Of a DNA stretch of 25,320 nucleotides, positions 1 through 8,144 are shown one piece after another. Within the stretch, counting starts at the first letter, position 1, and every line of letters starts with the position of its first letter. The position numbers and the translations under genes were made by a program. The notes under the pieces are model-generated. The model was not told the origin of the DNA and made no database searches. It worked only from the letters and a program-made list of their open reading frames with translations. The DNA is from DAOTTI01 sp034437795 (GTDB lineage Bacteria > Chloroflexota > UBA11872 > UBA12225): contig DAOTTI010000049.1 in NCBI GenBank assembly GCA_034437795.1, positions 1-25,320 on the forward strand, written 5' to 3'.

Positions 1-636
1 CCGGTCGGCGGCGGGCGCCGGCGCGGCCAGCCGGTCGGGCTCGGCCCAGCCGAGGAACCGGTCGAGGTAGTAGGGAGTGTCGAGCCGCTCCTCGCGCACC
101 CCGGCCGGCGTGGCTGAGATCATGCGCCCGTTCCCGAGGTAGATGCCGGCGTGGCCGTTGAAGCCATTGGTCTCATCGGCCGCGAAGTAGAGCAGGGCGC
201 CGGGGGGCGCGTCCTGCCACGCCAGCCTGCCGTGGTGGGTGACCAGCGCCCGCGCCGCCGCGATCGCCGTTGGATAGACGTTCCTGGTGCCGTACGCTTC
301 CTCCACGAACCGCTGGCACAGGTTGTTCCAGTCCTGGCGGCCAAGCTGCCGGCGGGCCCACGTGACGGCGCGCCCAGCCAGCTGCGTTGCGCCCGCGCTG
401 GCGCCTGTTGCGGTCAGGCCATTGGGCCCGTTCAGGGCCGGAGGCAGGCCGGGCGCCAGCCGCTCCGCCAGCAGGGCGGGAAAGGGGGCTGCGGCCTGGC
501 TCCTCGGCAGGGCGGCGACGGACGCCGGCCCGCGGGCGCCGCCCGACCTGAGCGGCCGCGCCGGGCCGGCGGTGCCGAGAGGGCTGGTCAGCGCCGCCAG
601 GCGAGCCGCCGGCGATCTAGGGGCCGGATTGGGCAT
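1..636 (-). CDS. NlpC/P60- or CHAP-like peptidoglycan hydrolase, C-terminus cut by window edge
   Basis: The frame reads leftward from an ATG at 636 for 212 codons without a stop and leaves the window, so the C-terminus is missing. A Pro/Ala-rich N-terminal stretch (about residues 1-85) precedes a papain-like fold. Seen: WNNLCQRFVEEAYG with the likely nucleophile Cys107, then PGALLYFAADETNGFNGHAG with the likely catalytic His162, followed by IYLGNGRMISA. The GHxGIYLGNGRMI block is typical of NlpC/P60 and CHAP cell-wall amidases/endopeptidases, which cut peptide bonds in peptidoglycan outside the membrane. The nucleophile lacks the usual D-C-S-G setting, and the third polar residue (often His in MIHA) is Ser here. 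No clear signal peptide is visible, so the true start or an upstream module is uncertain. A TATGCT hexamer lies at 648-653, so transcription could be almost leaderless. Gene divergent from queF. Confidence 0.68.
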   Translation of the reverse strand, partial: MPNPAPRSPAARLAALTSPLGTAGPARPLRSGGARGPASVAALPRSQAAAPFPALLAERLAPGLPPALNGPNGLTATGASAGATQLAGRAVTWARRQLGRQDWNNLCQRFVEEAYGTRNVYPTAIAAARALVTHHGRLAWQDAPPGALLYFAADETNGFNGHAGIYLGNGRMISATPAGVREERLDTPYYLDRFLGWAEPDRLAAPAPAADR

Positions 637-733
637 CGGTCAGGTGGAGCATAGCGGGTGGGAAGCGCTGCGCGGGGGGAGATAGGAAGGCTGTCGCCCC
701 CCAGGCGGATACACTGTAGAGGAAGCCTGCTGC

Positions 734-1096
734 ATGCCAACCCAGCCAAGCAAGCGACTGGAGGTGGTGCCCAACCCGCACCCCTATCGGGACTACGAGG
801 TCGAGTTGACCTGTCCCGAGTTCACCTGCGTCTGCCCGATCACCGGCCAGCCGGACTTCGCCACCTTCACCATCACGTACGTCCCCGACGAGAAGCTGGT
901 CGAGCTCAAGTCGCTCAAGCTCTATCTGTGGTCCTACCGTGAGGAGGGGCACTTCCACGAGGACGTGACGAACCTGATCCTGAACGACCTTGTGGAGGCG
1001 GTCCGCCCGCGGCGCCTCACCATCGTCGGCGAGTTCAACGTGCGGGGCGGGATCCGCACCGTGGTCCGCGCGTCGTACTCCAGGGATTCAGCCTAG
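734..1096 (+). CDS. queF: NADPH-dependent 7-cyano-7-deazaguanine reductase (type I QueF)
   Basis: A 120-residue protein of the short, unimodular (YkvM-type) QueF family. It reduces the nitrile of preQ0 to the amine of preQ1 in the cytosol, the last step before preQ1 is inserted into tRNA during queuosine synthesis. Seen: the catalytic block FTCVCPITGQPDFA with the thioimide-forming Cys34 and the general acid Asp41. The QueF signature ELKSLKLYLWSY (57-68) is next, for NADPH and substrate binding; the usual E-S-K-S has Leu for the first Ser. HFHED (73-77) carries the substrate-binding Glu. The length fits the family. The ATG is preceded by GAGGAAG about 8 bases upstream, and a TACACT -10-like hexamer lies at 710-715. 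No other queuosine gene (queC, queD, queE, tgt) is in the window, so it stands alone between divergent and convergent neighbours. Confidence 0.95.
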   Translation: MPTQPSKRLEVVPNPHPYRDYEVELTCPEFTCVCPITGQPDFATFTITYVPDEKLVELKSLKLYLWSYREEGHFHEDVTNLILNDLVEAVRPRRLTIVGEFNVRGGIRTVVRASYSRDSA

Positions 1097-1189
1097 CGCT
1101 CGTCAACCACCAACTGCGGGGACGAGGAGAAGAGGCGAACTGGAGAACGCTGGGCGTGCGCAATAGGTCCGGCTGGCGCCAGGCTATGG

Positions 1190-1310
1190 CCCTCGTTCCC
1201 CCCGCCGCGTCGGAGCGGGGGCGGTGGAGCCCAGCCGCCCGGCTGTGACCCTCATGCCCCCTCTCCCGCGTGCGGGAGAGGGGGCCAGGGGGTGAGGTCT
1301 GCTGCGGCCG
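1190..1310. repeat. Dispersed intergenic repeat copy with perfect 13-bp hairpin
   Basis: The 309-bp gap between convergent queF and the kinase gene has no gene. It holds a copy of a composite repeat. Its core is a perfect inverted repeat, 1256-1268 with 1273-1285 (GCCCCCTCTCCCG, loop CGTG), followed by CCAGGGGGTGAGGTCTGCT. Very similar blocks occur near 3480-3560 and 13900-14125. Lying between two converging genes it could also stop transcription, but it has no T tract. Confidence 0.75.
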
Positions 1311-1405
1311 ATGCTCCGGAAGTTCCGCGCACACCCGAGAACGCTGTAAATGGGGATTGACCGAGCGCTAGCCGGCAATCCCCTGCAGATGTGTCTCTAC
1401 GCTAC

Positions 1406-2497
1406 TCACTCCTGCGCCCTGGCCAGGCGGACGGCGGGGGCGGAACGCAGGGCGTCGATCAGGGCGGTGGCCACGGCGGCGCGGTGGCGCTGCCACCATT
1501 CGAGCGCCGGCACGTCCTCCATCGCCAGGTGGTCGGTGCGCGCGCTGCCCTTGCGGTAGTGCTCCTCGAAGACCCACAGGCTGTGCACGCGGTAGACCCA
1601 GTAGAGGTCCGGCATGGCCTGGCACTCCTCCACCGTCAGGGGCGCCTCGGCGGCGTAGCCATGGAGGAACGCCCGCAGGCGGGCGCCGCCGCTGGCCAGG
1701 TCCTGCGGCAGGTTGAGGGCCACGTCCAGGGCGCGGATGATCTCCCAGGCGCGCGGCCCGTGGGCGGCCAGCTCCCAATCGATGATGCCGGTAATCGAGC
1801 CGTCTGCGCCGAAGAAGAGGTTCCGGTCGTGGAAGTCGCCGTGCAGGAGCTGGACGGGCAGCCAGGCGAAGGCGGCCAGGGGCGGCATGCCCGTAGCGAG
1901 CAAGGTGCGGCGATAGCCGAAGCTGGTCAGGGCCCGCAGATCGAAGGCGTCCGGCGCGCGCTTGGCTTTGATCTGCGCCTCGTACCCCGCCATCTCGGCG
2001 GCGCATTGGGCGGAGTCCCAGAGCAGCTTGGGCGGGAAGCGGGCGGCCTCGTGGGCCGGAAGCTGGGCCAGCACGGTGTGCAGCCGGCCAAGAGTGCGCC
2101 CCATCTCCGCGGCCAGGTCCGGCCCGATCGCCTCAGGCCTGAGCTGGCGGCCGGTGACGAACGGGAATACCGCCCACAGTCGGCCACCCGCCCGCAGGAA
2201 GGTCTCGCCGCCGGGCGCGGCCAGCGGCGCCACCGCCGGCACGCCGTGCGCGGCGGCGAAGGCGATCAGCCGGTGCTCGCGCGCCACGGGCGCTGGGTCG
2301 ACGTACCGGTAGCCCTTGAGGAAGAAGTTGCCACGGGCAGTGGCGGCGCGCAGGTTCTGGTTCAGTAGCCCGGTCGCAATCACCTCGGCTTCGAGCAGGG
2401 CCCCCAGCCCGAACCGCTTAACCACCTCATCGGCCACACGCAGGGCGGCGGGAGGGGCGCTGCTCGAGGCGGGTGCGAAGCCGGCCGCGTCCACCAT
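1406..2497 (-). CDS. APH/choline-kinase-type phosphotransferase (homoserine kinase II/SrkA-like)
   Basis: A 363-residue soluble protein of the aminoglycoside phosphotransferase superfamily, which moves the ATP gamma-phosphate to a hydroxyl on a small molecule or protein. Seen: Lys61 in FFLKGYR (beta-3 lysine) and Glu74 in REHRLI. The catalytic loop LLHGDFHDRNLFF (218-229) has Asp221 and Asn226, and IIDWELA carries the metal-binding Asp240. The C-terminal half is helical with several Trp, as in ThrB2, SrkA and choline/ethanolamine kinases. The substrate cannot be told from sequence; resistance is not implied, as most such proteins in environmental bacteria have unknown targets. The ATG at 2497 fits the frame, but the ribosome binding site is weak (AAGG about 15 bases upstream). 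Convergent with queF and upstream of nothing on the same strand, so probably monocistronic. Confidence 0.85.
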   Translation of the reverse strand: MVDAAGFAPASSSAPPAALRVADEVVKRFGLGALLEAEVIATGLLNQNLRAATARGNFFLKGYRYVDPAPVAREHRLIAFAAAHGVPAVAPLAAPGGETFLRAGGRLWAVFPFVTGRQLRPEAIGPDLAAEMGRTLGRLHTVLAQLPAHEAARFPPKLLWDSAQCAAEMAGYEAQIKAKRAPDAFDLRALTSFGYRRTLLATGMPPLAAFAWLPVQLLHGDFHDRNLFFGADGSITGIIDWELAAHGPRAWEIIRALDVALNLPQDLASGGARLRAFLHGYAAEAPLTVEECQAMPDLYWVYRVHSLWVFEEHYRKGSARTDHLAMEDVPALEWWQRHRAAVATALIDALRSAPAVRLARAQE

Positions 2498-2662
2498 GGG
2501 CTCATTTCAACCTTACCCAAGTGGCGGCGCGACGCAAGGGCCGCCCGGGCCCTGCAGCGCCCGGGCCAGAAGGTCACGCTTCGCCGGCCGGGGCGCCGGT
2601 CGTGCGCCGCGCCAGCGGTGACGTCCCCCGGGGCGAAACCAACGGCGGCGGGACCGAGGCGA

Positions 2663-3121
2663 TTACGCTTCGCCGGCCGGGGCCGGCGCCTCCTCGGTCA
2701 CCGGCACAGCCTCCGCCTGCTGCGCCTCGGCCGCCGGCATGGCCTGCCCCTCCGTGACGGTGATCACGCCCACCATGTTGGCGTGCAGGTCACAGAAGTA
2801 GCTGTAGGTGCCCGGGATGGTGAAGGTAAACGACCACGAGCCTCCAGGGGCGATCAGCGGGGATTCGAAAGCCGGGTCGATGCGGTTCTCCCAATCCGCG
2901 GGCAGGACGTCGTGCTCCTCGCCGTCAAGATTGACCCACGTCACAGTTGTGCCCGGGGGGACCTGGTACTCGGTAGGCAGGAACTGGTTGCCCTGCATAA
3001 GCACGACGTTGGCCATGGCGGCCGGGTCGCCGACCGGTGACTGGGCCAGCGCCGCCGGGGCACTGGCGAGGATCAGCGCGGCCGCCAGGGCGCCGAGCGC
3101 GCTTCGCTTGAATAAAGACAT
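2663..3121 (-). CDS. Secreted plastocyanin-like cupredoxin (type 1 copper protein)
   Basis: A 152-residue blue-copper electron carrier expected outside the membrane. The ATG at 3121 follows AAGGAAGGA at good spacing and gives a Sec signal peptide: MSLFKRS, a hydrophobic Ala/Leu core, and likely cleavage after ALA before QSPVG (about residue 26). The mature domain has the four type 1 copper ligands in order: His70 (EEHDV), Cys110, His113 and Met116 in YFCDLHANM. TFTIPGTYSYFC is the usual strand before the Cys ligand. A loose Ala/Glu/Pro tail follows residue 125 and is not part of the fold. Upstream frame extending to 3661 is repeat DNA and was not used. A TATGCT hexamer at 3196-3201 could be its -10 element. 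Redox partner unknown; a second cupredoxin lies at 24526. Confidence 0.9.
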   Translation of the reverse strand: MSLFKRSALGALAAALILASAPAALAQSPVGDPAAMANVVLMQGNQFLPTEYQVPPGTTVTWVNLDGEEHDVLPADWENRIDPAFESPLIAPGGSWSFTFTIPGTYSYFCDLHANMVGVITVTEGQAMPAAEAQQAEAVPVTEEAPAPAGEA

Positions 3122-3252
3122 GAGGGGTCCTTCCTTCTCCGCCCGTGCCGCCTGTTCGCCGGCACAGCCTGTGCTTCTTCTCCGTCTTCGCTCCAAGCAT
3201 ACGAAACGGCGCCCCTCTTCGGATGGGCGGGGGCCTATCCGCTGCTCCCGCC

Positions 3253-3570
3253 CTGACGCGGAGACGCGGCGAGGCGGCGACACGGTGACGCGGAGCCACT
3301 GTGACGCGGAGACGCGGAGACGCGGAGACGCAGGGAGAGCCTTTTCCCCTCGCTCGCGGCCAGCGTTCCCCCGCTCCGACACGGAGACGACACGGAGCGG
3401 GGGGCGGCGGGGCCCAGCCGCACGGTGGGGCGGCGTGGGGCAGGGGTGCGGCGCGGCCCCGGCCGAAGGGGGTGAGGGCCGCTCCCCACTTTCCTGCGTG
3501 TGGGAGAAGGGGTTAGGGGGTGAGGGCTGCTCCCCGCGTCTCCGTGTCTCCGCGTCTCCGCGTCGGGGCG
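3253..3570. repeat. Composite intergenic repeat: inverted GACGCGGAGACGCGG arrays flanking a REP-like block
   Basis: The 542 bp between the cupredoxin and metG have no credible gene. The left part (3253-3335) is an irregular array of GACGCGGA units. The right part (3534-3564) is the same unit on the other strand (CGCGTCTCCGTGTCTCCG). Between them lies GCGGCGCGGCCCCGGCC-type sequence and a GGGGGTGAGGGCTGCT block. The last two are also found, in the same order, at about 14018-14125. The opposite orientation of the two arrays would allow a large fold-back structure. No transposase is present. Confidence 0.75.
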
Positions 3571-3612
3571 GAGGGCAAGGAGTGGACGACTTCCAGGCTG
3601 TAGCCGACTGGA

Positions 3613-3643
3613 TTGACAGGCGCGCCTGGTGGACGGGTACCCT
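3613..3643 (+). promoter_or_regulatory. Candidate sigma70-type promoter of metG
   Basis: A perfect -35 box TTGACA (3613-3618) is followed after 19 bases by TACCCT (3638-3643). Transcription would start near 3650, giving a leader of about 14 bases before the GTG at 3664. A GGAG (3655-3658) lies 5 bases before the start. The spacer is longer than the usual 17, so the call is tentative. It also argues against the TTG at 3613 as a start, since that TTG is the -35 box. Confidence 0.45.
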
Positions 3644-3663
3644 GGAAGCAGACCGGAGCAACT

Positions 3664-5262
3664 GTGGCCAAGTTTTACATCACCACCGCCATCGACTACC
3701 CGAACGGGCCGCCGCACATCGGGCACTCGCTGGAGAAGATCGCCGCCGACGCCGTCGCCCGCTATCACCGCCTGCAGGGAGACGACACCTACTTTTCCAT
3801 GGGCTTAGACGAGAACAGCCAGCACGTGGTGACGGCGGCGCAGGCCAACGGGGTGCCGCCACGCGAGTGGATCGACCGCATGGACGAGGCCTTTCGACGG
3901 GCCTGGCGCGACCTGGAGTGCTCCTTCGATCGCTGGATCCGCACCACAGAGCCGGCCCACTTTCGCGCCTCGCAGGAGCTGTTCCGGCGGGCGCAGGCGG
4001 CGGGGGATATCTATAAGGGCACCTACGCCGGGTATTACTGCCCGAACTGCAACGCCTTCTACACCGCCGAGGAGCTGACGCCCCAGGGCACCTGCCCGGA
4101 CCATACCACCATCAGGCCGGAGTGGCTGGAAGAGGAGAACTACTTCTTCGCGCTCTCTCGATACACGGACCGGCTGCGCCAGCACGTGGAGGCGCATCCA
4201 GAGTTCATCGTGCCGGCCACCTGGCGCGCCGAGGTGATCGCCACGCTGCGGCAGGGGCTGCGGGACTTCTCCGCTTCGCGCCGCGTGCGGCCCAGCGCGC
4301 TGGTGGACGGCAAGCCCTGGGGCGTGCCCGTGCCGGGCGACCCCGACCACGTCATCTACGTGTGGTTCGACGCGCTGACGAACTATCTCACCGCCGCCGG
4401 CTTCCCCGACGATCCCGCGCGCTTTGAACGCTACTGGCCGGCCGACGCCCACGTAATCGGCAAGAACATCACGCGCTTTCACTGTCTGTACTGGCCGGCC
4501 ATGCTGATGTCGGCCGGCCTGCCCCTGCCGAAGAGCGTGGCGGTGCACGGCTTCATGACCCTGGAAGGGCAGCGCATCTCCAAGACCACGGGGAACATCG
4601 TCGATCCGGTGGAGCTGGCGGCCGAGTTCGGCGCCGACGCCATCCGCTACTACCTGCTGCGGGACGTCTCGTTCGACAGCGACGGGGACTTCGTCCGCGC
4701 CAACCTGATCCAGCGCTACAACGCGGACCTGGCCAACGACCTGGGCAATCTGCTCAACCGGACAGTGAGCATGATCGGGCGCTACTGCCAGGGGGCAGTG
4801 CCAGAGCCGGGGGGCGCCCTGACGGAGCGGGAGGAGGACGTGCGCCGCGTGGCTCGCGCCGCCGGCGAGGCCACGGCGACGGGGCTGGAGCAGTGGGACT
4901 TCGACGGCGCGCTGGACGGCGCCTGGCTGCTGGTGCGCCGCGCCAACCAGTACATCGACGAGAGCGAGCCGTGGCGCCTGGCCCGCGACCCGGCCCAGGG
5001 CGAGCGTCTGCGGACAGTGCTCTATTACGCCGCCGAGTCGGTGCGCCTGCTGACCATCTATCTGGCGCCCTTCATGCCGGGGGCGACGGCGAAGATGCGC
5101 CGGCAGCTGGGCCTGCCGGCGCTGGCAGCGGGAGCCTGGCGCGACGAGACCGGCTGGGGCGGGCTGGCCCCCGGCACGCTGGTGGAGCGGGCCCAGCCGG
5201 TGTTCCCGCGCATCGAGGGCGCGCCGGGCCCGCAGGCCGGGCCGGTAGCCGGGCGCCCCTGA
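3664..5262 (+). CDS. metG: Methionyl-tRNA synthetase
   Basis: A class I aminoacyl-tRNA synthetase of 532 residues that charges tRNA-Met in the cytosol. The GTG at 3664 gives the family N-terminus (V)AKFYITTAIDYPNG and has GGAG 5 bases upstream. Seen: the HIGH motif PPHIGHS (His18-His21). A zinc knuckle follows, with CPNC (126-129) and CPDH (144-147), so the fourth ligand is His or absent. WLEEENYFFALSRY comes next, and a KMSKS-type loop RISKTTGN is at 304-311 with the key Lys307; the first Lys of KMSKS is Arg. An anticodon-binding helical domain fills the rest. The protein ends there: the C-terminal EMAP/tRNA-binding domain of longer MetRS forms is absent, which is normal for this short type. 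It runs alone, with a repeat spacer upstream and a convergent SDR gene downstream. Confidence 0.96.
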   Translation: MAKFYITTAIDYPNGPPHIGHSLEKIAADAVARYHRLQGDDTYFSMGLDENSQHVVTAAQANGVPPREWIDRMDEAFRRAWRDLECSFDRWIRTTEPAHFRASQELFRRAQAAGDIYKGTYAGYYCPNCNAFYTAEELTPQGTCPDHTTIRPEWLEEENYFFALSRYTDRLRQHVEAHPEFIVPATWRAEVIATLRQGLRDFSASRRVRPSALVDGKPWGVPVPGDPDHVIYVWFDALTNYLTAAGFPDDPARFERYWPADAHVIGKNITRFHCLYWPAMLMSAGLPLPKSVAVHGFMTLEGQRISKTTGNIVDPVELAAEFGADAIRYYLLRDVSFDSDGDFVRANLIQRYNADLANDLGNLLNRTVSMIGRYCQGAVPEPGGALTEREEDVRRVARAAGEATATGLEQWDFDGALDGAWLLVRRANQYIDESEPWRLARDPAQGERLRTVLYYAAESVRLLTIYLAPFMPGATAKMRRQLGLPALAAGAWRDETGWGGLAPGTLVERAQPVFPRIEGAPGPQAGPVAGRP

Positions 5263-5340
5263 GCGCGCCAGCGACCAGTCCTTTCCCCCAATGGAGCGAG
5301 GGGCCGCTTCGCGGGCGGCAGTGAGCGCTCCTTCAGTCCC

Positions 5341-5417
5341 CTCTCCCAAAGGGAGTGGGCCAGGGTGACGGCTCCTCATTCACGGCCGACGAGGGGTCAC
5401 GTCTCCCTTTGGGAGAG
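5341..5417. terminator. 15-bp inverted repeat between convergent metG and SDR genes
   Basis: CTCTCCCAAAGGGAG (5341-5355) and its exact reverse complement (5403-5417) are 47 bases apart, in the 215-bp gap where metG (+) and the SDR gene (-) converge. It could form a cruciform or RNA stem acting in both directions. There is no T tract, and the arms resemble other CCCTCTCCC repeats of this genome, so it may simply be a repeat. Confidence 0.4.
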
Positions 5418-5477
5418 CGGGAGCCCGCCAAGCGGGCGGCGGTGTGGGCTCCACTCATCAAGAAGCCATGGCTTACG

Positions 5478-6305
5478 TCAGCCGGCGGCGCGTTCTTCTG
5501 GCGCCGGCCCACGGCGGCTGAGCCGCGCCAGGACCCAATCGGCCAGCGCGGGCGCCAGCGGGGCCAGGGCGAACTCCAGCCGGCCGTACCAGGGAATGGT
5601 CACGTCGCCTGCGCCGCTGCGCACGCAGCGCATGATCACCTCCGCCACGTCCTCGGCCGAGACGCCCCACCGGCTGAACCGATCCTTGAACCACGGCGGG
5701 CGACCGCTGACCTGGGCGGCGCGGCCGAACTCTGTGCCCCGCACGGGTCCCGGGCTGACCACGCTGGCGCGGACGCCGCTGCCACGGAGCTCGACGCGCA
5801 CGGCCTCGGTGGCGCGGACCAGGGCGGCCTTGGCGGCGCAGTACGCGCCAAGCTGGGGGATGCCCCGTGCGGCGGCCAGCGAGGCCACGTTGACGATGTG
5901 CCCCTCACCCTGCTGGCGCATGTGCGGGATGGCCGCGCGCATCGCCGCCAGCGGGCTCAGCACGTTGACCGCAAAGAGCCGCTCATAATCATCGGGGTGG
6001 CCGTCTTCGATGCGGGCGTAGAGGGCATAGCCGGCGTTGTTCACCAGGACGTCGATCCGCCCCAGGCGCACAATCGTGGCCGTGACGAGATAGGTAGCCA
6101 TGGCGTGCTCGGAGAGGTCCAGGGGAAAGACGTGGGCGTGCGTCCCGAGGCGACGGATCTCTCCCGCCAGCCGGTGCAACTCGCCCTCGCGCCGGGCGCA
6201 GATCACCACCTGGGCGCCGGCGCGCGCCGCTGCCAGGGCGGTGGCGCGCCCGATGCCGCTCGAGGCGCCGGTCACCACCACCACGCGTTCATGGAGGGGC
6301 CACAT
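5478..6305 (-). CDS. Short-chain dehydrogenase/reductase (classical SDR)
   Basis: A 275-residue NAD(P)-dependent oxidoreductase with a Rossmann fold. The ATG at 6305 gives MWPLHERVVVVTGASSGIGR, the standard SDR start; the frame continues upstream but only into the neighbouring promoter and gene. Seen: cofactor motif TGASSGIG (12-19), Arg39 after CAR (which may favour NADP), NNAG (89-92) and the structural Asn114. The catalytic Ser142, Tyr155 and Lys159 (YCAAK) are all present. The extended C-terminus (WYGRLEFALAPLAPALADWVLARL) is hydrophobic and could lie at the membrane, as in SDRs acting on lipids or steroids. Substrate unknown. Divergent from the glycosyltransferase gene with a 67-bp shared control region, and convergent with metG. 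Confidence 0.92.
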   Translation of the reverse strand: MWPLHERVVVVTGASSGIGRATALAAARAGAQVVICARREGELHRLAGEIRRLGTHAHVFPLDLSEHAMATYLVTATIVRLGRIDVLVNNAGYALYARIEDGHPDDYERLFAVNVLSPLAAMRAAIPHMRQQGEGHIVNVASLAAARGIPQLGAYCAAKAALVRATEAVRVELRGSGVRASVVSPGPVRGTEFGRAAQVSGRPPWFKDRFSRWGVSAEDVAEVIMRCVRSGAGDVTIPWYGRLEFALAPLAPALADWVLARLSRRGPAPEERAAG

Positions 6306-6335
6306 GATTGGGGTACCAGATGCCGGCCGGCGGGC

Positions 6336-6358
6336 GCTACACTGGGGGCTGTTGTAGC
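6336..6358. promoter_or_regulatory. Inverted repeat in the shared SDR/glycosyltransferase promoter region
   Basis: In the 67 bp between divergent starts at 6305 and 6373 lies GCTACA (6336-6341), 11 bases, then TGTAGC (6353-6358). The left arm contains a plus-strand TACACT -10-like hexamer (6338-6343). This layout would suit one regulator controlling both genes, but no regulator gene is near. Confidence 0.35.
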
Positions 6359-6372
6359 ATCCGGCGAGGGCG

Positions 6373-8121
6373 ATGACCGGACGCTGGCTGGCGCCACGCG
6401 GCAGGCTGGAGCAGGCGCTCGGCGCCGCCGGCGCGGCAGGGAGCGGGCTCCTGGCCGCCTTCCTGGCCGGGGGCGGAGAGCTGAACGGCGCGGCAGGGGC
6501 TGCGGCCCTGGCCGCCTGGGGCGCGGCCGCAGGCGTCTGGCGCCTGGGCGCGGCGATCGCCCGCTGTGAATGCGCCACCCTGGGCCGCCGCGCGGCGTGC
6601 GTCCACACGGCGGTACCCCTGATCTCCCTGGTCACGGCCTGGCCCCTGCTGGCCCTGGCGGCGGTGAACCCCGTGGCGCGGGAGCAGCTCCTGAATGCGC
6701 GCCTGCCAGTCGGGCTCTATCTCGCAGGGTGGGTCGCCGCCGCGCTGGCCGGCCTGGCCATCTGGGTGTGGGCGCCGGCAGGGCCTGGAGAGCGCGAGGC
6801 GCCCCAGAGCGCACCCGGCGCGTCCGGCTCGCCGGTGGCGAGACGGCAAGACGAGAGGAGGGGCGCAACCGGCGACGTGTGGTCAGAGAGAGCAAGCCAC
6901 TGGTGGATCGCCCTGCCGCTCCTGGCCGCGGCCGGGGCCCTCTATTGGAGCGGGGCGATCATCGACCCGCTGCAGCACCGCGGCTTTCCGGACTATGTGA
7001 CGCAGATGAAGGGCGCGCACCGTCTATTGGCCGGCGCTCTGCCCTACGACCCCGCCGTTCGGGTGTGGACTGACGTCAACCTGCCGCCGATCACGCTCCT
7101 GCTGCTGTTCGCTCCATTCACGGTCTTCCCCGACGCGGCGGGCCGCCTGCTGTACTTTGCCCTCAATCACCTGGCCTTCCTGGCCGGCCTGGCCCTGCTC
7201 CTGCCGGTCGCTCACCCGAAGCGCGGGGCGGTCCCGCCCCTGATCTGGGCCAGCGTGGTGCTCCTGCTGGCCGCCGGCTTTCAGCCCTGGCAGGACTCGC
7301 AGCGCCTGGGCCAGCAGAATGGGATCGTCTTTTTCTTCCTGGCGGCGACGGCGGCGGCCCTGCTTACGGGGCGGGACGCGGTGGCGGGCGCCGCGCTGGC
7401 CCTGGCGCTGATCGGCAAGCCGTCGTCAGCGCTGCTCGGTCTCTATCTGCTCTTTGCCGGGCGATGGCGGGCGGTAGGGGCGGCGCTGGCCACCGGCCTG
7501 GGCGCCTCCCTGGTGACGCTGCCATGGGCCGGCCTGGAGAACTGGCGGTTCTACCTGGTGGAGAAGCTGCCGGAGATCCTGGCCGGTACGCCCCAGCAGT
7601 CGAACGTGGCGCTGCTGGCCCTGCACGCCCGCCTCTTCCTCCCAACGGAGGCGCTCTCCAGCTTCGACGCCATGCCCGACCTGCCGGCGGCGCAGGCCAT
7701 GACGCGCGTGGCGCAAGGATTGGGCGCGCTGGCGCTGTGGCGGCTGGCCCGCTCCCCGCGGCAGCGTGACGACCGCGCCGGCCAGCTCCTGGCGTTTGGT
7801 ACGGCGCTGGCGCTCTCCCTCTCGCTGGTGGGCCACGCCTGGCAGAGCTACGTCACGTGGCTGCTGATTGCCTTTGTGCCCCTGGCGGATCCGGCGGCGT
7901 GGCAGGGCCTGGCACGCTCAGTGCGGCCGGTGGTCGCAACACTGGCCGCCGCCTGCTACGCCTCGCTGGCGCTGTACGATGTGGCGCTGTACAAGGTGGT
8001 GGGGCACAGCGGCCCGCTGGCCGCGGCCGTTGCGTCGCTCCCCAACGTGGCGCTACTGGTCTACGCCTTCCTGCTAGCGGTCTTGCTGATGAATGGCCGC
8101 AACCCCGACGCGGCCACCTGA
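6373..8121 (+). CDS. Polytopic membrane glycosyltransferase, GT87 (DUF2029)-like
   Basis: A 582-residue integral membrane protein with about ten or more hydrophobic segments. It matches the GT87 layout: transferases that take mannose or another sugar from a polyprenyl-phosphate donor on the outer membrane face (PimE is the known example). Seen: FPDYVTQMKGAHRLLAGALPYDP (outer loop region near residue 205), then NLPPITLLLLFAPF, LGQQNGIVFFFLAA (the G-Q-x-N motif), IGKPSSALLGLYLLFAGRW (the K-P motif) and QQSNVALLALHARL. These blocks in this order are characteristic. Residues 1-180 form an extra membrane region with a charged loop around 145-170, poorly conserved by eye. GAGG lies 4 bases before the ATG. 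Sugar and acceptor unknown. Ends 8 bp before the convergent Clp-like gene. Confidence 0.8.
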   Translation: MTGRWLAPRGRLEQALGAAGAAGSGLLAAFLAGGGELNGAAGAAALAAWGAAAGVWRLGAAIARCECATLGRRAACVHTAVPLISLVTAWPLLALAAVNPVAREQLLNARLPVGLYLAGWVAAALAGLAIWVWAPAGPGEREAPQSAPGASGSPVARRQDERRGATGDVWSERASHWWIALPLLAAAGALYWSGAIIDPLQHRGFPDYVTQMKGAHRLLAGALPYDPAVRVWTDVNLPPITLLLLFAPFTVFPDAAGRLLYFALNHLAFLAGLALLLPVAHPKRGAVPPLIWASVVLLLAAGFQPWQDSQRLGQQNGIVFFFLAATAAALLTGRDAVAGAALALALIGKPSSALLGLYLLFAGRWRAVGAALATGLGASLVTLPWAGLENWRFYLVEKLPEILAGTPQQSNVALLALHARLFLPTEALSSFDAMPDLPAAQAMTRVAQGLGALALWRLARSPRQRDDRAGQLLAFGTALALSLSLVGHAWQSYVTWLLIAFVPLADPAAWQGLARSVRPVVATLAAACYASLALYDVALYKVVGHSGPLAAAVASLPNVALLVYAFLLAVLLMNGRNPDAAT

Positions 8122-8129
8122 ACTCCCAG

Positions 8130-8144
8130 TTACGCATTACGCAT
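8130..8144. repeat. TTACGCA tandem phrase containing the Clp-like gene's stop codon
   Basis: TTACGCATTACGCAT is two copies of a 7-base unit. On the minus strand it supplies the last codons and TAA stop of the Clp-like gene. It belongs to the set of short intergenic phrases seen elsewhere in the window. Confidence 0.6.

Noticed and set aside
1406..2497. Aminoglycoside resistance gene
   Set aside because: Only the general APH fold is visible; nothing indicates an antibiotic substrate.
3122..3612. Coding sequence in the metG upstream spacer (long open frames on both strands)
   Set aside because: The frames consist of translated repeat units (RRGDAET-like) and lack start signals.
3805..5379. 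A 524-codon open frame opposite metG
   Set aside because: Antisense shadow of metG with low-complexity composition.
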